A program made the position numbers and the translations under genes. From positions 14,112,514-14,176,513 of the forward strand of contig CM051000.1 in NCBI GenBank assembly GCA_027704905.1: a stretch of DNA of 64,000 nucleotides, given 5' to 3'. The notes beneath the pieces are model-generated. The model saw nothing but the letters and a program-made list of their open reading frames with translations, was not told the DNA's origin and did no database searches. Source of the stretch: Muraenolepis orangiensis (taxonomy: Eukaryota > Chordata > Actinopteri > Gadiformes > Muraenolepididae). Below, one piece after another: positions 24,388 to 36,556 of this stretch. Numbering within the stretch: position 1 is the first letter of the stretch; the number at the start of each line of letters is the position of its first letter.

Positions 24388-26253
24388 GCCCCAATGGAGC
24401 CCAATGTGGCCCCATCACAATTGAACTTAGAAAGCATATTTTCCATGGATATTAACTTGCTTGACAGAGATGGAAGCCAATGTTTTCCATCTCTCCAGGG
24501 CGGAATGGGAGTGAAATGATACCCACAGGAGACTGGATGATGTATTTATATCATCAAGAGTAAAAGAGTAAATTAAATCGAACACTGCCTCTATAACAAA
24601 TGATGGTGCAAAAGTGTCCGTCTTTCTATTAGCAATTTTATGAATTAATGCATTTTGTTCCACTTTTCTATTTGTTTACTTGACAGGCACAGGCCGGTTT
24701 AATCTGTACTTGTAAAAGTAACAAACGAGTTTGCCAACAGGCAATTTTTCAGGCAGAGTAAAAAACTATCAAGACATGCTTAATATTGTAATTTAAAGTA
24801 CTAATACCAAGTGCTTGTAAACGCTGTGCATTTCTTTGACATGCACTTTCAAATACATTAGCAGTTAATGTAAATCAAAGATTGTTGCCACGCTATGAGT
24901 GTGATTGTTCTTTTACACTACATAAGGCTACATTTAATGCCAGGCATGACCGCGCAGAAGCTTACATGAGTATTTTGATGGCAGGTTTCCAAGTGCAGGC
25001 AGACACTCCCAGAGGTAAAAGAGAGGTTGGAAACCCTTGTGATTGGGGAAACAACAAATTCACAGAGGTTTCAAATAGGCCAACAGTAGGAATTGTTTTC
25101 CTGACCTTAGCCTCTAGTTGAGGCGTTTAAAGGTTCCTTTACCATACATTTCACAGTTGGTTTCTGCATTTTGCAACCACTTTTGCTTTAAAGTGCCTTG
25201 AATGTGAAGTTGATCTCATTTGAATTTGAGGGCAAGATGTTCTTCTGCTGTACTGTAGGTCTTATATTGGTTTATTTCTACACCTCTTTTTTATTTTTTT
25301 TTATGTATGTATTCATATACAACTAACAGTCACCATTTCTATATTCGTTACCACCAGTTGAAATAGATTTATGACACCCTGATTTTTCCATTGGAGATCA
25401 AGTCTTATACTCACCACCGTTGTCTTATGCAAACAGTACACACTCTAGCTTCAACACAATACAATCCTGCTATTGCCCTGAATTCTGCCTAACAGACAGG
25501 AGATGAGCATAACATCTGCACGAATCATTGACTTAATCCTCTTTCACCTTGCTGTAATGAGGGTATTGACAGTCAAATGTGCACTGTTGCATGCATGTTT
25601 TCCTTCCTAAAAAAAGAGATCTTGATATAATTAAAAATAGTGTATCAGATGCTGTTGGATTTGAGCTAAGCTCTCACTGGCACACCTGCTTTTCTGAAAG
25701 AGCTACAGTATATGATGCTCTTGAATCACTGTATAGTTTAGCGAGTATGTGTAAATGTAATGAGCTTGGCTCAAGTGTCTATTGTCGCAATTAGCTGAAG
25801 AGGATGTAATGTACTGGAAATTAAAATCTGTGTTTGATTTATCTGTAAAGAGCTACAGCAACATTCAGAAATGTTTCAGATCATGTGCATTCAAGCCCAT
25901 AAAACTACGGCCCCCACCCAAACTGTAACATTGTCATTGGAGTAATATTGTGGAAAAAATACTGACAGAAGAATAAAAAACTACAAACTGAAAAAGTAAC
26001 ACAACAAATACTTAACAATAGGAAGTAGCCTGCATACAGTATATGATTGTGTAGAACAGACTCAACAGTATATTATGAAACCCAGAACAGTGCATTTGCG
26101 CTAACATTAATGCCAACACATTTTCTTGTAATGTTACAGTTTCCCCGTTGTAAGAGAGCATTTTGGTTGGAATGTGCTAAAGCCCTATACTGGAATCATT
26201 GAACACACTAAAACCTCTCTGTGCACATGCACTTCAGCACCGTCATAAGCAGC
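24388..26253. other. Unassigned sequence
   Basis: No gene, RNA or named repeat recognised. It is AT-rich with short open frames only. Confidence 0.3.
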
Positions 26254-26542
26254 TAAGCTGTTGTGCCCCCCCCCCCCCACGCTCTAATCGATCCCAGGTG
26301 TTGCCCATCATAATCAGGCCTGCTGAGGCTAATAAACACCTGGGATCTAACCTTCTTTAGGCTGCCGAAGACCGACGTCAGGCACTTGGTTATTGAGAAC
26401 CACAATCACGGTGTTGGTGTTTGTGTTTGAGGACATATTTTTAGTAAAGACATTTTTCCGTTGTTTTGAGTGTCCGTGTCTCTCTTCTTCTGGGTTATTT
26501 GGCACATTTGGCTCGCCGTTCTCGTTGGGGCTTAACATAAGC
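26254..26542 (+). mobile_element. Solo LTR, 279 bp, with TAAGC target duplication
   Basis: The LTR is 26259-26537. It begins TGTTGTGCC followed by a C run and ends GCTTAACA. TAAGC flanks it exactly on both sides. In its 5' part, ATCCCAGGTGTT and AACACCTGGGAT form a 12-bp inverted repeat. No coding sequence adjoins it, and it is not similar to the chromovirus LTRs. Confidence 0.8.
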
Positions 26543-26721
26543 ACTGCCCAGGTGCCCTTGAGCAAGGCACCAGACCCCCTAGACTGCTCCCCGGGGGCAG
26601 CTGTATATACAATAGCTGCCAAATGCTCTTAATACTAGGATGGGTTAAATGCAGAGAAACTCATTTCACTGTGTGTTTGTTCATGTATGTGACCAATAAA
26701 GAGAATTTTATCCTCCAGATT
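26543..26721 (+). mobile_element. SINE 3' part (head missing)
   Basis: It matches the body and tail of the SINE family: CTTGAGCAAGGCACCAGACC, GGGTTAAATGCAGAGAAAC and ACCAATAAAGAGAATT. The tRNA-like head is absent. The piece abuts the TSD of the solo LTR, but no head is seen on the LTR's other side. Confidence 0.8.
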
Positions 26722-28691
26722 ATGTTTAAGATAAAGAACATAGTGCACCTCACACACACTCCTAATCCAGGTAAAGAGTTACCCAATTTATCAACGTTAG
26801 TTTCATGTATTTAAAATGGCAATTATTTGACCTACCCACACTTCATTTGTGAATCAATATACATTTGGGATTCCTAGTATTGCTAATGTGTTGATTCAAT
26901 ATATAGTATATCAAATATAGAACCCCAGGAATGTGTAATGTAATCATTTCTAATGAGTGAAAAAACCACTTTCAAAGGCAGGACGTTTAGGGAGATGTGT
27001 GTGTGATATGATGTATGCGGTGTATTTGACAAGGGTGTATGTATGTATATTTGATATGATGACGTTTGTTTGACACAGTGAGATTCACTCCGTTCGGTGA
27101 ATGATCATTGGCTGTGCGCTCAACACAGGCAGCAGACTCCAGTCTCCAGCTGTGAGTGCTAAAAGCCTATTATCACACATTAATCAGCCTTACCCTGGCG
27201 TGCCACGCACTGCCTGAATTAGCAGTTTGCCGTAAATAAGCACCCCAATACATAAGAAGAGGAAGGACTTAATCTCCATGCTATCATTGTGCAAACCTTT
27301 GCAGATTAGCATCACGGCAAAAAAAACTCACCTCAAAGTAGAGTTCATCAACAAGAAACGGTAGAGAGAACAGGGGTTCTACACAAGTTATCTTTCATAA
27401 ATGTGCTATAACTCAGGTGTTGAGATAAAACTGTGTTTAAGCCTCATCCTGGCATTGTGGCTTTGCTTATCAGTTTACTGCTATCACAGACAGAGCACTC
27501 CCAGGTCTATCTCTCAGAGGCCTTTAATGACACACAGGGGAATCAGCGCTTTACGCTCGCTCTGTCAGCCGCTGCCGAACCAAGACTCTCACCGAATGTC
27601 ACTTCCCCAGGATCATGATTAATGCAGTCCCCAAAGAGGCTCTTGCAAAGACAAGAGCTTTTGCCAAGTTGTGGGACAATATCACATCCAGAACTATATA
27701 GCGGCATAAGCTCCTCCAATATACCATCAACCACAAACCAGTCAGCAACCAGCATTTTTACGGTTTGCAGTTTTTCTTATAAAATGCAATACTGGTCCTG
27801 AAGGCATTTTCACAGAGCGGTAGTGCCGAACAACAATTGTGTTCATCCATTATTAGAACGGAATACATTGGTGCCGATGATTGTTTTTCTTTTTCTTCCC
27901 CCAAATCCAACCCACTACAGAATAGGCTATGGATTGTGTGTGAACGGCTGCCAGTCAAGTGCTTACAAAGGACTTGACCTGCAGGTGATTATGGGGTGAG
28001 GCTCCACAGAACGTCAGTTTGAAGGACAGAAGGGGAACAATTGTCCCTGACAATTTTCTTATTTTTTATTATCCCTTTGCGAAAATATAACGGCACCAAT
28101 TCACACAAACATGACCCACATATTTACTCCCAACTTTTTGTTCCAAACTGCTGTTCGCACTTTCTCCACCAACATTACATACGTAGAAGCCAGCAAAAGA
28201 GGGGAATTGCTCCATACTGCAAAAACAATAATTGAATATATAAATTAATAAATTAACTCTGTGAATACAAAAAGAAGTAACTCACGTAAAAAGGGAAAAC
28301 TATTTTGGTAAGGATGGACATTGGAACAATAGCACCTGAGCCGGTGACTTTTAAGACATGCACAGGAGGGCTGCTGACAACACTGGTGCCTGCATGGTAT
28401 CGTTGACCCCTAGTGATTGGTGCATGTATTGCTCTGCTGCCCGCCTGCTCATGATGCGTGTTTCGATCAACTGGATTTGTGTCTGGATTTTTGCCGTCTC
28501 CTGCCCGTTTCCAGGAAAATGTCCCAGGAGTGGTGACAGGCACCTGTCAGAAGAATGCTTACACCTGTGATGGAAGGCATCCAGTCCGTGGCACAATTGG
28601 CTTAACAGAATAGTATGCTGGCACAGCATCTGACATATTTTTGCCCTGAGTAAGAGAAATGCTGTGAGATGTGTGAGCTTCAGATGGGACG

Positions 28692-28693
<2 letters not shown>
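26722..28693. other. Unassigned sequence
   Basis: Nothing recognised. Open frames are short and lack family motifs. Confidence 0.3.
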
Positions 28694-28733
<40 letters not shown>

Positions 28734-28776
28734 TGTGAGTGTGAGTGTGTGTGTGTGTCTGTGTGTGTGTGTGCCT

Positions 28777-28857
<81 letters not shown>
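28694..28857. repeat. (GT)n microsatellite, about 164 bp
   Basis: A GT run interrupted by GAGTGTGAGT and TCT/CCT phase breaks in its first half and pure in its second half. Confidence 0.97.
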
Positions 28858-29599
28858 ATGAAGATATCCATTTTATAACATGTACAACATACTTAACAAA
28901 TAACTTATTAAATGACAAGTCATCAATTCATTGAGTAATTTAGTTTTTTACTATGCAAAACATCCAAAAGATGAGTAATGACATTATAAAACAACAATGT
29001 ATCACACCACAGATTGGATATCTAATGTATACCACAACATATTTTGCTTTAATATTTGATTGAAAAACATCAATCAATGTATTATTATGATAAGGAAATA
29101 AAGTACATGCTTTGATGTTGAATATTTATTATTTAGTGATGTGACATTAGTTTCTCCACCCTCCTAGTACATTGCTTTGATCGAAAAAAACAACCTTTAT
29201 GAGCCAAAGACCCTGCATGAAATGATATGAATTTCTTCAGATGCACCAACCAGCTATAAAGCCTCATCATAAGCATTTATTTTAATGAGAACGCTGCAAA
29301 ATGTTTCTTCTCACCAAATAAGCCAATGAAAGTCAATGGGCAAGTCAATTATTCTTTTCCAGAAAAAATTGCCAAATGTGGCAGTTGGGCCATCATGGCC
29401 ATAGAGCTTTCACACCCTACACTGTTCAAACACATCCAGATAACTCAACTCCCAAGCTGAGAAGTGTGTGTGTGGGGGGGGGGGTAGAGGTGATGACATT
29501 GCTTTTATAGGGATGTCCTGTTACATTGTAACAGGACAGTAGGGGCCCCCTGTTTGAATGTTCACCCTCTGTGGATGCAACGCTGGGTTACCCGTGGAG
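28858..29599. other. Unassigned sequence with a small palindrome
   Basis: GTCCTGTTACA and TGTAACAGGAC form an 11-bp inverted repeat with a 1-base spacer near 29515-29537. Otherwise nothing is recognised. Confidence 0.4.
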
Positions 29600-30205
29600 T
29601 TGGACACTATCACACTGGACACTCTTCAGAATAGGCCAGAGGTGGCTAGTGAACTTCTACCGTGGCAGCGTAGAGAGCGTCCTGACGAGTGGCGTCACTG
29701 TGTGGTACGGCAACACCACTGCACAGGACAAGAAAGACATCCAGAGGGTCGTGAGGATGGCAGAGAAGATCATCGGGTGTGCACTTTCATGCATTGAGGA
29801 GATCTTTAGGACCAGATGTTGGAAGAAGGCCATGTCCATCATAAAGGACTGCAACCACCCTGGGCCCCATCTCTTCCCCCCCATCTGGTCGCCGGTTGCG
29901 CAATATCCATACAAGTACTACCAGGTTTAAGGATCGTTTTTATCCACAGGCAGTGAGCTACTGAACTGGATTGTACTGCTGCACTACTGCACTTTCAAAT
30001 GCTTTTAAAGATTTTTGTAAAAAAAAACATTCAACACATATAATCACTTTGCTGCTCTTTTTTGGTTTATTTTTATTGTATATATTATTGAAATTTTTAC
30101 GGTGTTGTTTTTGAGATGTGTATACTGCGGGAGGGGAGTAAGCATTCCTTTGTACTTGTTACAAATGGCAATAAAATATCTTGTATCTTGTGTCTTGTAT
30201 GAACT
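29600..30205 (+). mobile_element. 5'-truncated LINE (CR1/Rex/Jockey-type RT end and 3' UTR)
   Basis: It encodes the C-terminal part of a LINE ORF2: FYRGSVESVLTSGVTVWYGN, DIQRVVRMAEKIIGCALSCI and TRCWKKAMSIIKDCNHPGPH. A 3' UTR follows, ending in CAATAAAATATCTTGTATCT with TCTTGT repeats. The shift before the end and the 5' truncation make it a dead copy. The same family recurs at 41960-42597, and in reverse at 58094-58489 and 60165-60757. Confidence 0.85.
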
Positions 30206-32934
30206 ATATATTTTGGCTAAGGCATATTTTGTTAGTCCTAATGTCTATCATGGCTATTGTCTTACTCTCTTCTTTTAGCTTTAAAATGCTATAAGCGAGG
30301 ACATCGTCATTGAACTACTGTAGATTGCATTGTTGGCTCAGGCAAGCAAAAACAGACTTCATGGATTGCATTGGAATTCTTCTCTTTTACCTTTTTCTAG
30401 TTTGCACATGATCAAAAAGGCAGTTCAGCATGTAAACCACACAGTACTGAGGAACACCATGACAGTGAAAGTTCAAAACTTCAAAGGCTGGCATAATAGG
30501 AGGGGTTATCAGCAGGGGTTCCGGACACATTTTACCAACACCGCGAGAGGCGATGTTCACTCTCCTTGTAATGCTTCACTAAAACAAACCCCACATCAAA
30601 AGATGTACGGTGCAAATACCGTATAAAAAAATTGATATGGCAGGGTTCCCTGAGAAGTCTATTTATATCTGACTGCAAGGGGGGAAGAATGCAACCTGGT
30701 GAATAATAAAATAAAGTAGCATGTTGCTAAAAAAAAAAGGTTCAAGCTAAAAAAGGGTTGAACATTATTGAGACAGCATGTACAAATACTACTAGAGTGA
30801 TTTGAGTTTACTATTCCACATTCGCCGTTTTTTCCCCCTTTGTGAAACACAATAGCTCCTTGAAAGGAGGACAGATTTCTCCCAGATTAGTCTTGTAAAG
30901 ACTGGACATTTGGTACAATGTCCCGTCATTGGGTAAATACATTGATATTCACTCTCTTAGTTCACAGAGTTAGAAACTACAATTACAAATAAATTGCTTT
31001 GAATATCCAGCTGTGATGTGTGTTGCCAGCAGATGTTGTCCGAAAAGTGCATGCAGCAAATGTCAAACTGAAATCTCCTTTAAATTACAGGAACACAATA
31101 AATAACTATTTTATTGTGAGTCCTCCCTTTCATTTTCACATCCACACAAACAACAATGGGCATCCATATATATTTTAGCAATCAATAACACATAGATACA
31201 CACATCACACTCCAAATTCAACCCTTTCTGGGAGGGCTTTTGATCAAAATAACCTACTTTTCAATACTATTCATCATGTAATTTTAAACCTCCACCGGAA
31301 AATCACCTTCCAAATTGTTTATTTGTAATATCATGAAAATTGTTTGTGATACTCCGTGAAATAAGAGTGTGAAATAGAAACCGATGTTCAGTATTACAAG
31401 AAGTATACTATTATAGTATAACAAGACTCTAATCTGGAATAAATGGGACCTCCTTTCAAGGAGCCATTGTGTGTTTGCAAAGGGAAAAAAAGGTGAATGT
31501 CGAATATCAAAATGAAAATAATAGACCATTTTGAGAACATTGGACTTCCAATGAAGCTCAGCTTTTTCAGTCAATGCGATAAGGGTTTCTTTTCCATTTT
31601 TAAGGCGCAGCTTAATCGATTTTAGAAAAGTCTAGAATACATTTTACCTACATGTTAAGTTATGCAGTGTGCTGATGGACCCGGATTGGACCTGTACATA
31701 AGGATGTGTATACGTACCTCAAATTTGACTGTTGTAAAATGTGTAACCATGGAGACAAAAACACACAAAATGCCTGCACACAACACAAACCAGCGAGAAC
31801 AGCTCACACACAAGACACAAGAGATTAAATAACGTCATGTGTTCGGAGGGGGGGGGAGGTCAATGAGGCCTCAGTAGTTTCCATCGCCATGCTTTGCATT
31901 CCAATTTAGGCTAACACAGCAAGCTCTTACACAAGCGTCTTGTGTAGATTCCTCTTGAGATCTTTAATGGAAGTGTGTGATTTATCCCCCCCCCCCCAGA
32001 CACAGTCAGACTGATATTGCATGCAGGTATGCAATATTGTGACACATCTTTAGCATCACCCACTTTATCCCTGCATAAATCCTTTTGGAAGGGGATGTTC
32101 AAAACATTATCCCTTTTGAATAAGATAAGCCTACCGGTATTTCTGTACAATTTCTGAAAATGGCATTTTTTTTGGAATAGGCTATTTATATTATTACATA
32201 TACTCGAATTCAACAAAAGAGTTACCATGGAGACAGTGCTAATTATGGTGAAATTACAGATTTGACCAGTGATTGATTATGTAGTTTAGCAGCAACCAAA
32301 CAAAGGCAAACAGGTAATTTAATATATGTTTTTTTGAATGCAAGACACAAAACTACAACTGTCCTTATGTAATTATCCATTATATCAATAGTGATGTTGT
32401 TAGAATCAATACAGACAAAGCAGGGGTTTGTAAAGTGTATCGATTTTTCCAAACAAGCATATTATTTCATATATTGGTCATGCTCAGGCAGAGCGAGCAC
32501 AGGCTGAATTGTAATGTGCAATCAGTGTTCGACTCACACCTTAAGGTTATTACTTTCCAACATTATCCAGAATGACCCACCATCTCTATCTGGGGCCACA
32601 GAGCCATATGTTGCATTGTGGCTGCATGAGGCTGATAGCATGGTTAGAATGGATATGTCCTCTTGTTAAGTCACTGATTCTTCTCAGGAGATATATTGAT
32701 TTGGACTCTCTATGACAAAACCCCTGAGCTGTGGCTCCTTTATAGGGGAATGCAACTAATATCCGATACAGGAACGAGTGTAAGAAAAACTCCCAGTTAA
32801 ACTACATTCTGCCCACAGTAGTGTGCAATGTAATCTGTATACCCAGATTGAGTTTAGCCGCTGCAAAATGTAATACCAAACAACACTGTCACAATTGTTC
32901 CTGGGATGCAGTGTACGCCACCCTATACCCCACA
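30206..32934. other. Unassigned AT-rich sequence
   Basis: No gene or named repeat recognised. G- and C-runs at 31848-31857 and 31988-31998 are short homopolymers. Confidence 0.3.
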
Positions 32935-33660
32935 TCAAGTTCAAGTTCAAGTTAAGTTTATTGTCACTTCACTGTCGTGTCGTCAGCAAACTTGATGATG
33001 ACGTTGGAGCTATGCATAGCCATGCAGTCGTGGGTGTAGAGGGAGTAGAGGAGAGGGCTCAGCACGCATCCCTGGGGGGCTCCCGTGTTGAGGTTCAGTG
33101 GCTCTGAGGTGGTGCTGCTCATCCTCACCACCTGGCGGTGGTCCGACAGGAGGTCCAGTATCCAGCTGCACGTGGATGGGGGCACGCCTAGACCTCTAAG
33201 CTTGGTGTCGAGCTTGGCAGGACACTGAGCTGTAGTCCACAAACAGCATTCGCACATAACAGTTCTATCCCTCCAGGTGGTAAAGGGCAGTGTGGAGGGC
33301 AATGGCAATTGCGTCGTCCATGTTTTTTTTTGACAATATGCAAATTGCCATGGGTCCAGCGTGGCAGGTAACACGGAGCAAATTAAGTCCTTACGCGCGT
33401 TACGTGCGTGGAGGGCAGTGCGAACATCGCCGTTAATCCACAGTTTCTTGTTGGGATATATCCAAACCAACTTGGTCGAAACAATGTCATCTATGCACTT
33501 CTTCATGTACCCGGTGACCGAGGACGCATTTATTGTCCGAGGCAACCCGGAACATAGCTGCCCCCCTAAGTGAGGGGTAGAAGATGGTTCTGCCACTCTA
33601 CTAAACCTTGGGGGTGTGAAACACATGCTAGAAAGTTCACTTTCCTTTGCTGACAATTTA
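32935..33660 (-). mobile_element. LINE fragment with RT active site, internally deleted
   Basis: On the minus strand it encodes a linker (VWIYPNKKLWINGDVRTALH), RT motifs (LNTGAPQGCVLSPLLYSLYT) and the catalytic KFADDTTV. It then jumps directly to a 3' tail of TTGAACTTGA-type repeats with GACAATAAACTTAA. The RT C-terminus and most of the 3' UTR are missing, as is part of the region before the RT core. It is close in sequence to the copies at 45035-46075 and 56185-57700. Confidence 0.85.
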
Positions 33661-33998
33661 ACCTCACAATTTAGTAGACAGGGTTAGGGTTAGGCTTAGA
33701 CAAATGTGACCTTGTGCCAAAAATAGTGGGCTGGATTCATGCCTTTTGAACTGACAGAACTGAAGTGCTTATGTGCAAAGCCCTCTGCTCCTCTGCCTGT
33801 TGGGGTTTAGAGACACGGTCCGTGGTAGCGCCATCTTGTGTTGTGGTTGGAAGTAGGAAGCTCAAGGAGCTTTTTCCGAGGGAGTTTTATTGACAATAAG
33901 TTCAAATATATTTTACAATACGTTTAAATATATCTGCCGTCATAAACTGTCAAACAAGACACTCGTGACCGTTTTTACAGATCTTTTTACAAAAATGT

Positions 33999-34250
33999 GG
34001 GTACGGCAGTAGCTCAGTCTGTTGGGACTTGGCTTGGGATCTAGAAGGTCGCCGGTTCAAGTACACAAAACACCTGGGCACTGCCGAGGGGCTCTTGAGC
34101 AAGGCACCAGACCCCATACACTTCCCCCCCCGGGCACTGTTTATACAATAGATGACCACTGCTCCTAATACTATGATGGGTTAAATGCAGAGAAACTAAT
34201 TTCACTTTGTGTGTACATGTATGTGACCAATAAAGAGGATTCAATCTTCA
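33999..34250 (+). mobile_element. tRNA-derived SINE, plus strand
   Basis: The head reads GGCAGTAGCTCAGTCTGTTG with B-box GGTTCAAGT, then CTTGAGCAAGGCACCAGACC, the GGGTTAAATGCAGAGAAAC body and the ACCAATAAAGAGGATTCAAT tail. The head diverges from the 11023-11299 copy more than the body does. Confidence 0.85.
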
Positions 34251-35006
34251 GATTTAGAGAATTATAATCCTACATTCAGTCTGTATTGACATATTCTGTA
34301 ATCTGTTGGTATAATAATCTCAGCATCAAGGCCAAAACGGCTCTTTCCAAAATAGTGAAAGTCAGCAGTAAAATCCTAGGTGTCCAGCAAAGTAAGCTCA
34401 CTGACCTTTACAACAGACAAGGCAGTGCAGGAGGCTAAATCCATCCTATCAGTCAGCACCCATCCCCCTCTGAGAGAGGGGCTCCTGCTTTTATTCTGGC
34501 TCCTGCTTCAGATGTCCGCCTGTGAAGAGCAACAGATACAGGCCCTCATTCATTCCCACCGCCATTTCCCTTCTGAACTCCAGCCAGCAGGAAGGAGGGG
34601 GGGGGGGGTAAAACTGATGGGGTTGTTCTTGTTCTCTCTGGTTCTCTCGCCATCGATGGTGACGATGATAGTAAGGGTTGTGTTTCATGCTGTTGCTGAC
34701 CTTGGTGAAGCTACATTTTGTTTATGATGTAATTATCTGCTATGCTGTAGACATAAGGTTGTTGAATTGTATTTCCATGTTGTACTCTACTAGTGACATG
34801 TTGATCTTGTAATTGGTGTCCCAAATACAGCACTTTTATTATCCTAAGCACTTCTGTTACCCGCTGTAACAACCCGCTGTCCTCGAGTCCACATCATTCT
34901 GCTACCCTTAGTCTTGTATCTAACTTAGTATACAACACAACCTATGTCTAGGTCTATACCTACCCAGGTTGTCACAGTGCAGCTGGGTCATGCAGTGCTG
35001 CAGAGT
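34251..35006. other. Unassigned sequence
   Basis: Nothing recognised apart from a G run at 34598-34609. Confidence 0.3.
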
Positions 35007-35902
35007 GTATATATCAGTGACATGCGGTGAGGTTCGTGGCTGGGGAGGCACTGACTCTTTGCTCTGCACCTGCCGTGTGTTCTTAATTTGCCATCACAAT
35101 TCATACTCATACAGTCCGCAACAAAAAGACAAATGTAGTTAACTTTTATTTTTTTCTTATCTTATTTTATATACAAGATATAAAAATAATGGACAAGATA
35201 AGCTATAATGGAAGACCGGCATCGGTCTTCCATTATAGCTTATCTTCTTAACTTCCAGTTTTGATTGAAAGTCAAGTTTTGAGAAATGTTTTAGCTTATA
35301 TATACATATAATCTTCAAATTTTCCAGTAAGATATAAATGGACTGATGCGATGCACTTGACTTTCTCTACTTGACTTTCTTAGTTAGCATATTACCCACA
35401 ATGCCCTCTGTCTGTAACACGCCCCCCAGTGAGGCAGAGGTACTGGCTGCCTCCCTTCCGGCTTTTTCACTGCGGCATTATGTCAGATCAGCAAGACTTA
35501 TATGTTATACACATAGGTGAAATACATGACCTATACTATGGAATGTGAGGACATATAATAAAAGTGTGTACAGCCATTACATTGGTGACATACAATACAC
35601 AGAGAGATCAATGCGCTCAGCCCAGTTTGGGAGGGATTGCGCAATCCAAGAGGAGGCTCAGCTTGTCGCTGCCTCCCTTCGCGTCTTTCCCCCGGATTTG
35701 AACAGGAAAATACACAAATTCAGCGATATTGACTATAAAAATGATTGGAATCATTGGAATCATACAAAAATGACATTTCTATCACAGATCAGTGGATAAA
35801 TATTTATTTGTTTTTAATCATTATTTGTTTTTTTACATTTCATGATGACAGGGGAGGCACTGCCTCCCCTGCCTCCCCTGACCGCATGTCACTGGTATAT
35901 AT
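35007..35902. mobile_element. Non-autonomous hAT-like element with perfect 8-bp TSD
   Basis: The element is 35015-35894. Its ends are CAGTGACATGCGGT and ACCGCATGTCACTG, 14-bp perfect terminal inverted repeats. GTATATAT flanks it exactly on both sides. An 8-bp duplication with CAG...CTG ends fits the hAT superfamily. The interior has no transposase frame. It contains GAGGCACTG/CAGTGCCTC-type subterminal motifs and a 52-bp perfect hairpin. Confidence 0.88.
35195..35246. repeat. Perfect hairpin, 24-bp arms, 4-base loop
   Basis: The arm AAGATAAGCTATAATGGAAG continues to ACCG, and the second arm is its exact reverse complement after the loop GCAT. Confidence 0.95.
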
Positions 35903-36499
35903 GCATGTCCGCCACCCATTGCCTGTTATTCTCCACCTACCACCAATTTGATATTGCAGCAAACAGCTGCTGTATTTTTTGATAATTCTGAGCAACAAGA
36001 ACTTCAAGCTAAACAAAAGAATAGGCTGTTTGTAATAATTCCCCAAAACGACCCATATGAGGGTAATTTGGTCCAGCATTAATACAAATGGCTGATTTAT
36101 TTTCATCTAACGGGGTAACTACAAACTAGCCCTCCTCCTCATTCTAGTGCCCGTCCTGAGTGTGTGTGGTGGTGGCTGGGTTAACCTGTGGGCCTTGATT
36201 AACAAGAACCCACAGGTGTGTAGCCTCACCAGCTCTAGACTCTAATCATTCTTATTATTACTACATAGCTTGCATGTTGTTTGAATAATTGTGTTTGTGT
36301 TGTGTTGTTATCTAAGCTTTTAAGTTGTGCATTATATTATGTTTCTCTTCGATGAAGTTCTTTCAATAAAAACAATGCAATGGGGCTTGTCACCCTCCGT
36401 TAAGTGACATGTTTTTGTGGGGCAACCCAGAAGTTATGTTCGCCATTATTTTGCCAAAAAGTCTATTCAAAATGTTGATTATATATACGTATATCTATC

Positions 36500-36556
<57 letters not shown>

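Noticed and set aside
33679..33700. Telomere-like GGGTTAGGGTTAGG motif (also near 11170 and 21788)
   Set aside because: It has only two to three units. Two of the cases lie inside the SINE body, so these are not interstitial telomere arrays.
36150..36420. Solo LTR
   Set aside because: An inverted repeat and an AATAAA-like signal are present, but I could not find matching TG...CA ends with a target duplication.
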